30,669 nucleotides of DNA, taken from positions 1-30,669 of the forward strand of contig NW_019773967.1 in the NCBI RefSeq assembly GCF_001039355.2, read 5' to 3'. The first letter of the stretch is position 1, and every line of letters starts with the position of its first letter. The DNA comes from Lingula anatina. Lineage: Eukaryota > Brachiopoda > Lingulata > Lingulida > Lingulidae. The translations under genes and the position numbers were made by a program. Below the pieces are notes generated by a model. The model saw nothing but the letters and a program-made list of their open reading frames with translations, ran no database searches and was not told the origin of the DNA. Positions 1 through 23,300 of this stretch are shown here, in pieces.

Positions 1-22
1 ACGCCCTAAATCCGCCCCTGCC
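1..22. mobile_element. Possible end of a truncated inverted-repeat element
   Basis: CCTAAATCCGCCCCTG at the window edge resembles the terminal repeat of widespread animal MITEs. The rest is outside the window, so the call rests on this short motif and on memory. Confidence 0.2.
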
Positions 23-1477
23 CGTGATAGAGTCTACTTCCCATTCATTCGCTCTTTGGTATAACTAATATTTAATTCTATCTCTATTTAATTCTATTTA
101 ATGGTAATGTTATCCAAATGCTCTGTGTTAGCTGGGGTGGTTCAAGGTCGAACTGACCCTGTCTGTTGGCAATCTCTCCGTTACCGTTAACCGCTAACTC
201 GGCCGGCCTAAGGATTCCGATTACTGAAGTGTTATAATCCCCAAATGTCCCAAAGTAATTGCGTATACTTTTGGATCCGCTAACTTCATTTTCTCTGCCA
301 TTAAGCCATGATTTTAACACTTGGACAGACGCATACAAGACAATTGATGGCCCCGTACATGTAGCAAGCGATGCTTTCAAGCAAACTAGTCCAGAACGAT
401 CTGCTCTTAGAGTCAAGTTTTAAATTGTCGTTTCATATAGAGGTGTCACTTAACATGTAGATAGATGCAGGTTGATACCACCAGACCAATATATTAACAG
501 CTGCTGTTTATTTCTGTAATCACTTTGAATATAAAAAACAGCAAACATTATTATTACTATGTACAGTGCAATTAGCTCTAAAACTACAGGCCTTGGACCC
601 ATCATTTGTACACCCATGATGGATACAGGCATACGCATTATATTGCGCAAGGAATATAATTATTTATAATACTCACTAAAAATTATTTTAAGTTATCTCT
701 TCTTCAATATATTGAACAAATAAATTGATAACAGTAAAAAATGTGAAACCCTATTTCTGATCATAGAACTTTGGTGAATGTAGGAAAACATTGAAAATCC
801 TGGAAATGTAGCAGCACATTTACTATCGCATTAAGACCAAATGGAAAAAAAAATTGTCAACATGTAGAACAAAAATCCTGAAATCAGGCATTATCTTGAA
901 AATACCACTCATTCAAGAATGAAATAAATCTTATTAATACATTTAAGTATACATATCCACAATCCCAACCCTACATATATTATCAGTTTGGTAATGTCAT
1001 GTAATGAAAAGTAGGAGCTTTCACAAACTTAAAATGATGCCTCTGTTAGACATTCATCCATTACCAAATTTTAAGGTTGGAGATCAAAGGTCAGATGTTA
1101 AGCAATAACAGCAAGCTGCCCTCTTTTTTATGTACATCTTTTAAAATATCTGCTGGTTATTATTAGTAATTTGTCCAACTATCTATCAACTGAAGACAGT
1201 AGATCAAAGTTTCTGAATTTATCCTGAGATTTTTTTTTCAATAACAGCACCTATGCTATGCACACACAGGTCCAATTTATCTCACCTTACTGTTACAGAT
1301 CATGAAATACTGATAAACTTTGCTCATGCTGTCACTGATTCTCCAATTTTTGTTCAAAATATTCCTTTTAAACAATTCTTGAAAGTGGGGGAAATAGTTT
1401 TGAAGAAATAAGTCCACCAAGAGTGTTCATCTCCACAGCTGTACGTTCTGATCTCAGGGTTAAATGGGCTGACACAC
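23..1477. other. Downstream flank / 3' UTR of YME1L, no firm gene
   Basis: AT-rich. Two open frames occur on the minus strand. One (84-416) has no ATG. The other (about 450-638, ATG-started) would encode a small protein with one hydrophobic segment (ELIALYIVIIMFAVFYI). Neither is recognised. The second lies partly within the probable YME1L 3' UTR. Confidence 0.4.
507..512 (-). terminator. Possible YME1L polyadenylation signal
   Basis: TTTATT on the plus strand is AATAAA on the gene strand. It is the first canonical hexamer I find downstream of the stop codon and would give a 3' UTR of roughly 950-1000 nt. Weak evidence. Confidence 0.25.
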
Positions 1478-16523
<15,046 letters not shown>

Positions 16524-16660
16524 TTTGAGCTAATCAATTTGTAAACATTCGACCAATATTGACGAAATAATAGAAAGAACGTGATCGACTGCAGTCTGCC
16601 CGGAAATGGGGATTCTGAAAGCCTACTGAAAGACTGCTTTTGATTGGCTTGTGGTACAAT
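16524..16660 (-). promoter_or_regulatory. Probable YME1L core promoter / 5' leader
   Basis: Just upstream of the start codon lie an ETS core (CCGGAA on the plus strand, 16600-16605) and an NF-Y type CCAAT box (AGCCAATCA read on the minus strand, about 16641-16649). No TATA box is seen. This is typical of promoters of nuclear genes for mitochondrial proteins. Motif-based inference only; the transcription start is not known. Confidence 0.4.
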
Positions 16661-16860
16661 GAGCACTCCAATGGCTGCTATCGTTACATTAAGTGCTTGT
16701 AGAAAGATTATGCGATAACCGTGAGGTGTTGCATGTGCATGTGTAGTTCCTTTTCTTGTCCAATGTTTCGATGTTTGCCGTCTATCAGATTTGATCAATC
16801 CATTCAGTGGTGTATTTGGCATAGAACTAAGGCAAATAAATACTAATAGTTAAAATATTA

Positions 16861-17037
16861 CAGGCCCGTAGCCAGCAATTTCAAAGGGGGGGGGGGGTTC
16901 TTTTTCTGAAAAAGTGGACCTTTTACCATATAATCCCCATGTACAGTACCTAGGTCAAATTTTACCCAGAGTGGACCTTTTTCCAGCAAAAAGGGGGGTT
17001 CTTTCGAACCACCCGAACCCCCCTGGCTACGGGCCTG
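16861..17037. mobile_element. MITE, 15-bp perfect TIR, 5-bp TATTA duplication
   Basis: Starts CAGGCCCGTAGCCAG and ends with its exact complement CTGGCTACGGGCCTG. TATTA directly flanks both sides (16856-16860 and 17038-17042). The interior has a G-rich tract and GTGGACC twice. The total is 177 bp with no coding capacity. From memory, elements with these ends are widespread in marine invertebrates. Confidence 0.85.
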
Positions 17038-17042
17038 TATTA

Positions 17043-19595
17043 CATGTATGTTGTAAAGAAATGCTTGTCTCCACACTAGAAACTTGTTTTCATTTTCATA
17101 TTAAAATATAGTAAAGGGTCAAACTTCAAGGGCCTCGCTCTTAAAAATGTGTTAATAACTTTGAAGTAACCACTATCACAAATAGGTAAGGTGATTTACA
17201 AGAGAATACTACAGGAAAGTACTGGAAGTCATCCGCACCAAGAAGACCGATGGCAGTCCCGTATCCTCCCTGATCCATACATTTAGGCCCACCTGTTCTT
17301 TAGGCCGTGCAGCAGGTGAGGGGAGGTGGGGGGGGGGGGGGGGGGGAGGCAAATATATCTCCTGAATATAAGCTATTCACTTGGAAAGCAGGCTAACTTA
17401 TTTTGAAAAAAAAATTACTCGATCACTGCCTGGCATATGATTATGATTTTGACTTATTAGGCGCGTCAACTGTCTGTGCTCTCTCTCTCTCTGAAGCCAT
17501 TTTTCTTTCCATCGTTGAACTATTAGTATTTCTTGACGACAAACTGTATATATAGCAGTCCTTATTACACTGCTCTTGAGCTTGTATTTGTACTTATACC
17601 TTGTAATAATATGTAGGCCTATGTACCGGTACGTTGTGGATACATAGTCTGGTCATGGCTTCAGTAAACGTTGTGCTATTTAAAGTCGGTGAAGGTCGTA
17701 ATAATTGAATATTTTCAACCATTTGCACCAGTAGATTAAAACTAGGAATTTGGTGGGTTCTAGACCAAAACAAACGACACAGTGTCACTCCCTGACAAGC
17801 AAAATCCAAGATGGCTTGCTTTCGGCGACAGTATTTTCATATGATAGGGGCCTACCCGTGTCTATCCGAAAAATGATGGAGGTTGTTAATTGTACGTTAC
17901 AATTAAAACCCAATGTAATATACAACATTTTTTTATGACAGACATAGTGGGCCTGCAGAAAACATAAACTGTGATGCAGGTTTTGCATAAAACATCTATT
18001 TCAAACGCAGGGCGTACTTTGTAACGGAATCTTGTTAGCATGCATCTGTTATAACAATTACAAGGTGGAATATCCGCATAGTCCTACAGATGGTTTATGC
18101 TGAATGTAGAATTTATCCCGACAGTTTTTTTTTCTATGAAATCATACCTATGTTTAAAGATTGCATTTTAAGGCGAAGCAAAAGGACAAGTAAGCCATGG
18201 AACCTTTCACTGAGCTCAAAAAGAGTTGGGGATAAACATTCTAAAAAATTGCCAGATTAAAGGGCCAAGGCGTTCAACCAATGTTTGTTGAACTTTCTAA
18301 GCTCAAATGATACTTTTTGATCATTTGAGAAGAGTCATATTCGCAAGTATTTTCTAATCTATGTCAGCTTTCGAAGAAGATTGAAAAAAAAAGCGCTTTT
18401 AAAAGCTTGTTTCAGAGCCACGATGCGTGTCAGTAAGGGAGAGTCATACTTTGCAAGTGATGAGTCGGAGAAACATAGCATTTAAAGGTACACTTCTTGA
18501 ATATTCCCCAAATGCTAATTGCCAACCACAACTTCTTATAAAACCTTACATACACCTAAGAACGCGTTTTCAACCTTCAAATAATTTTCTGGAGTGTACC
18601 TGATGTTGAAACTTCCATCGGAACTTAAGAAGATGGTCGCTGGTTATAATTAACATGGTACTATATAATGACTGGCTAGACATTTCAAACTTATCAACTT
18701 TTATAAATTTATTTAATAAAGGTTGAATCCAAGTGCAGAGATCTGATGGATAGATAAATGATTCACGAGTAAAAGAAAATTGCTTATTTTCTCGGGAAAT
18801 CTATTTGGCGGCTAATTCCCATGGAGTTGCCCTATAATCAGGAATAATTTGTTTCGCATAATTTTTTAAAATCTTTAGCAGGACACCCTTTATGATTGGT
18901 GTCCCATGAAAATCAAATCTGTCTTTTTGAGTGCCCAGCAAAGTAATCAGTTCACCGTAATCATAAATCCGATGATCTTTGTGTTGACCATATAAACTTA
19001 AAATGTTTATGCACGCAAACAGACTGAAAAGCAACGCTTAAGCGCTCTATCGATGCTTTTTTTCTTAATATACGTCAGCTTTATCTTATTCGTTGATGGG
19101 AAACACGATAAACCAACGCGTTTCCAGATCTTGTTTTATTATTTCGGTCAACTTAATCGAAAATGTATACCATCTTTCGCTGTAGGTGCCCTTCGTCCAT
19201 TATCTGCAGTACAAATGTATAAAGGAAGTCAAATGTAATGGCATCATAAACCTCGATATATTCTGACATGATAAATTCGTCTCGTGTGCTTTTAACCACA
19301 ATCTTATATTTCTGACATATTGCCATTTAATGTCATTTTCCTTTCAATATGTCGGTACTACAATTATTATCACTGTATTAGTTAGCTCACGTAGATGATA
19401 TGATGAACTAACAAAAACCTCTTAACTGTCTGATTTTATTATATTGCAATGTATCCTGTCTAACTATAAAATATGCAGGTGAAATGACCCCATTAATGAG
19501 ACACCTCAATGGCAAAATTGAAACAGGCAGAGACTGAGAAAGTATATAATTACTATTGCGATTCGAAAGGACTTCGTGCGTGGCGTCACTTGTAG
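17043..19595. other. Intergenic region between the divergent genes
   Basis: No supported gene. Holds a G19 run at 17328-17346 (potential quadruplex) and AT-rich sequence. Open frames at 18801-19034 (minus, TTG-started) and 19053-19238 (plus) have hydrophobic N-termini but no recognisable homology. Confidence 0.4.
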
Positions 19596-19604
19596 CTAGT
19601 CGAT

Positions 19605-19729
19605 TACCCTCTACCAGGGCCGCAATTATTATTGTGGATATTACTGAGAGCCAAAATGACTGTCTATTTATCTATAGACATATCTATGAATATCTGTGGA
19701 AAATCAATCTGTCGCCCTGGTAGAGAGTA
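19605..19729. mobile_element. 125-bp MITE with 9-bp target-site duplication
   Basis: Ends TACCCTCTACCAGGGC and GCCCTGGTAGAGAGTA form a 16-bp TIR with one mismatch. CTAGTCGAT flanks both sides exactly (19596-19604 and 19730-19738). An 8-9 bp duplication suggests mobilisation by a hAT or Mutator-type transposase. The exact duplication indicates fairly recent insertion. Confidence 0.88.
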
Positions 19730-20235
19730 CTAGTCGATCGGGTCGATCTGCTTAACCGACAGTATGGATTCATCTGTCGAGAAAAACCGTGCAATTAATG
19801 GAAAATGGTGAGCTGGAAATCCACCAATATATCACACATGTAGCACAGAGTATGCAAACGTTAACGCATGTTAACCAAAGAGTCAAGGCCAAAGAAAAAT
19901 AAAATAGTCATAGATTTTAATATATATTCTCATATTTAGTATAGAAGATATTCTAAAAGGTGAAATCATTAGTATAATCCACTGCTTTGGCCAACTTATT
20001 GCACGGTTTGGCCTATTTGAACCAAAATGTAGTGACCCCTCAAGATAAGCTTAATTTGTCGCTAAATGGACCTCTAACTTGCCTATTAAAGACAAAAGGC
20101 CCTGTTCTTGTTGTTTCCCTTTTTTTTAGAGAGAGAGAGAGAGACAAAGAGAGGTGTGTTTATTTTATCTCTGAAGGAGCAACTGTGAAAAAAAATTGAC
20201 ACGATTATTAGGGCTGCTGGTCACGTTTTAACGTC

Positions 20236-20245
20236 TATATAAAAG
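20236..20245 (+). promoter_or_regulatory. TATA box of the laccase gene
   Basis: TATATAAAAG, 72 nt upstream of the start codon. It predicts transcription start near 20266-20272 and a leader of about 40 nt. Spacing to the signal-peptide exon is as expected. Confidence 0.65.
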
Positions 20246-20307
20246 AGACAGCTAGTTACTCCTGGCGTGGATGGGATCGCCGCACGAGAGCCTTTCAGTG
20301 CTTGAAC

Positions 20308-20358
20308 ATGCAGTGGGTCAGGCAGAATTGTTTGATTTTCTTCACTTTACTCTCACTG
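20308..20358 (+). CDS. Laccase exon 1 (signal peptide)
   Basis: 17 codons: MQWVRQNCLIFFTLLSL, ending at a strong donor GTAAGT. A TATA box stands at the right distance upstream. Phase 0 joins exon 2. Confidence 0.75.
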
Positions 20359-23300
20359 GTAAGTACGCATCAAACGTTTTGTCCGCTTTTTAGGCAAAAT
20401 TTATCGAATTACCTCCGCCCAAGGAGGTAATATTTCTGTTTGTTAGTAACTCTGTAGTTAGTTTGTCTGTCTACCAGTAGCATAACGCAAACATTTATTT
20501 ACAGATTTTGATATGTTTTTTATTGTGGTGAATCGGAATACATGTAGTTAAAGAAAGGTAGAATTGGATACGTTTTTATGTAGTCCGACGGAGTACTTTT
20601 TTAATATTCAATTCCCGGAAAACCCGGGCCCAAACAATAGCCTGATGCGGTGTAATTGACGATAATGCAAAACAACTCACCAGAACCTCTACTTCTATGC
20701 CTGAACGCAACTGCAGAAAACTCGCTGAAACGGAAAGGACGTAATGTACTTGGTAGACTCGTTTAAAACCGCCATGCTGCTTATGATATGAATTGTTTGG
20801 AAGCTTGTAGGCAGTCGTAATTCTCATCGTTTTAACTGAAACATGTTGAAGAGAGGCAAAGGGCGCTATTGTGTGGCGCAGGGATGCAATAGTAGCTCTA
20901 TTGACGAAGTTTTGCTTCATTGCTTTCGGGTAAAGAAACAGAAATTGAGAAGACAATGGATTAATTTTGTTCGCGTGCCACGTAAAGATTTTGATGTGCC
21001 GTCAAAAACGATGCAGATAAGTGAGAAACATTTTGAGGCTTTGCGTTGTACCTGATAAAGTAACGACTATTGAAAAGCATGGAAAAAGAATAAGAAATAA
21101 AATGTAAATTTTTTCTAACAGAGGCTCGCATGCATAGGAAGAAATTCATCATACAAGGTATCAGATTGTACACCCAAACCCAATATAGAGGTGCATTTCA
21201 CATGCTGGAGTGTAAAAAAATAAACTTGAATGAATTCAAAGTTGTATTCAGTTTTTTAAAACATGTGTATAGAACAAAAATCCAAATTTAAATTCAAATT
21301 TTAATCTTGCCATGCCTTTAACATTACGCAAAGAGCCCTAAATGGTTACACATGTTCCAAAAAAGTACGGTAACGGGTCCTTAAATGTGGAGGTGTTCAT
21401 TAAGATCAATACAGTGTTTTCCACGGTCACGTGACTTCCGCTAAATAAGTTACAGAAATACAAGATGTACTGCAATGTTTAGTTGTGCATCTTATGGATA
21501 ATGTGTAATATGCATGCGGGCTTAAATATCTGTGTTTTTCCATTCAGATCCACAAGGCATATCCGCTGGGTAACTGTACAGTCGTTGGAGGCGGGATAAG
21601 TAAGTAAATCAAGCTGGTACAGATATTCCCGTACCTCTTTTCACTGAAGACATGTTATGGTCTTGTTCCTTTTAATAAGACTTGCGGTTAATGTAATCAT
21701 TATATATACACGTATAATGCCTGTTGAGTTTTTAATAGTCCTTTTGCCCCACCTGTTTGCGTGTACTTTTAGTATTAGTTTTTGCAAACATTTTCCTGTC
21801 ACGCCAGAACTACAGCGCGCAGTCTTGCTAAAGATGGAATATTGCAAGAGAATATAACATCTAAGATTTTAATTACTTCAAACTAAGATAAAATGTATCC
21901 TACAACCAGCTCAGTGCTTCATTATAACCCCGATCAAGTTGAGATGGACCACTGTCATATTGTAGGGACGACCAAAATACTGGTAAGGATTAGCAAATGT
22001 CACCATTTCTTGCATGTACACTTCAGTAGCTGGCTTAAAGAACGCCTGATTAGTTCGAGCTTCACCGGGAATAGAAACCCAAATTTGGACAGAACCACCA
22101 CCATGGGTAATAGTTCCCACCTCGCAGCCTTCAGATATTCTCTTCCGAATTGGGAAGAAGCATGGAGTCTGCTCACAACACCACGAAGTATAAATCTTGT
22201 TTCATCAGAAAACCAGACATGGCGCCAGTGACGCATTTCACGGCAATGGAGTTGTTGGGTCCTTTCCTAGGGAAGAAATAAAACACGATTATGGCTATGA
22301 TTTTTGCACTGGGCTTTATATGCAATTAACAAATGTTTTTAATTACCAGAACCAGACATATGTCTGAAACTCCATGGGTCCTCTGCTGAGATTAGAACAA
22401 TTTATTACTTTTCAGCTGTCCTCTCTATACTTTTTCGTGGATTGAAAGTGCATTTGTGTGTTCTTGTCAAAAAGACTATAAGACCCCATTTCCATTCCTA
22501 GATTGATCTGGGGGTAATTCTCGCTAAATTACATTCAGCTTAAAGCAATGATAACTCTTCCTTCGAGATTCAAAATTCCGCAAGAAATACATTGTAAACA
22601 ACGCATGGAAATATATTCTATTGTATTTTACCACTAAAACGGCTGTTATTGTAGTAAAACTAAAATCTGTGCTTGTCAATAGGGCTTTCGATGCCTTTCT
22701 TCACGGTCGTCAAGGCACCCGTTGCCAATGACGTTTGGGTGTCACGCGGATTCTCGCGTTCATTCGAGACCAAAATAACATATGGCGCCAAACGCGTTGA
22801 TTCAATCCCAGACGTAAGTTGCGAGTTTTTGTACAGTGCGTCGGATAACGAAAAGCCAAGAATTGCACACAGTCAATTTTAGATATAAATGCATTTTGAG
22901 CAATAAGACGAATATGTCTTATGAATCTTATGTTATTGTTATATAAAGTGTTGTTGTTGTTGTCTGTTTTTCCCGCAGTTTTAAGTAGGTCACCAGAAAA
23001 TATCGCTCGATATCGCATGACTATGCAATGTCAAAGAGGGCTCCGTCAGTTAAAATCTCTTAAGAGATTTTAACAAAACGTTTAGGGAAAAAACCCTGGA
23101 CTAACTTTGAATGCAGGAATGGGGTCGTTGACCAATGGTAAGTACGGGAAAATTGCCGTTTACCCCAGGAAAATCTAATTTTTGGCCAAAACGAAGAGTT
23201 ATTATGACTTTAAGTGGCTCTGATGTCTGGCACGCCCACTGAAGCTGTTAGGGGGTAAATGACTATCGTTTGAGTGCAGTTTAACGAGAATCCTCAGGGA

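Noticed and set aside
84-416. 110-residue minus-strand open frame
   Set aside because: No ATG (the apparent start is TTG) and no recognised family; possible exon of another gene, but without support.
19019-19110. Divergent pair of small secreted proteins around CGCTTAAGCG
   Set aside because: The minus frame lacks an ATG, and the similarity of the two hydrophobic N-termini is weak.
20576-20956. 126-residue minus-strand frame
   Set aside because: Antisense to the THAP relic and of low-complexity character; a shadow frame.
21548-21599. Exon reading VVGGGI taken as the start of an FAD-dependent oxidase
   Set aside because: No later exon of such an enzyme is present, while joining to 23433 restores the conserved laccase N-terminal block in phase.
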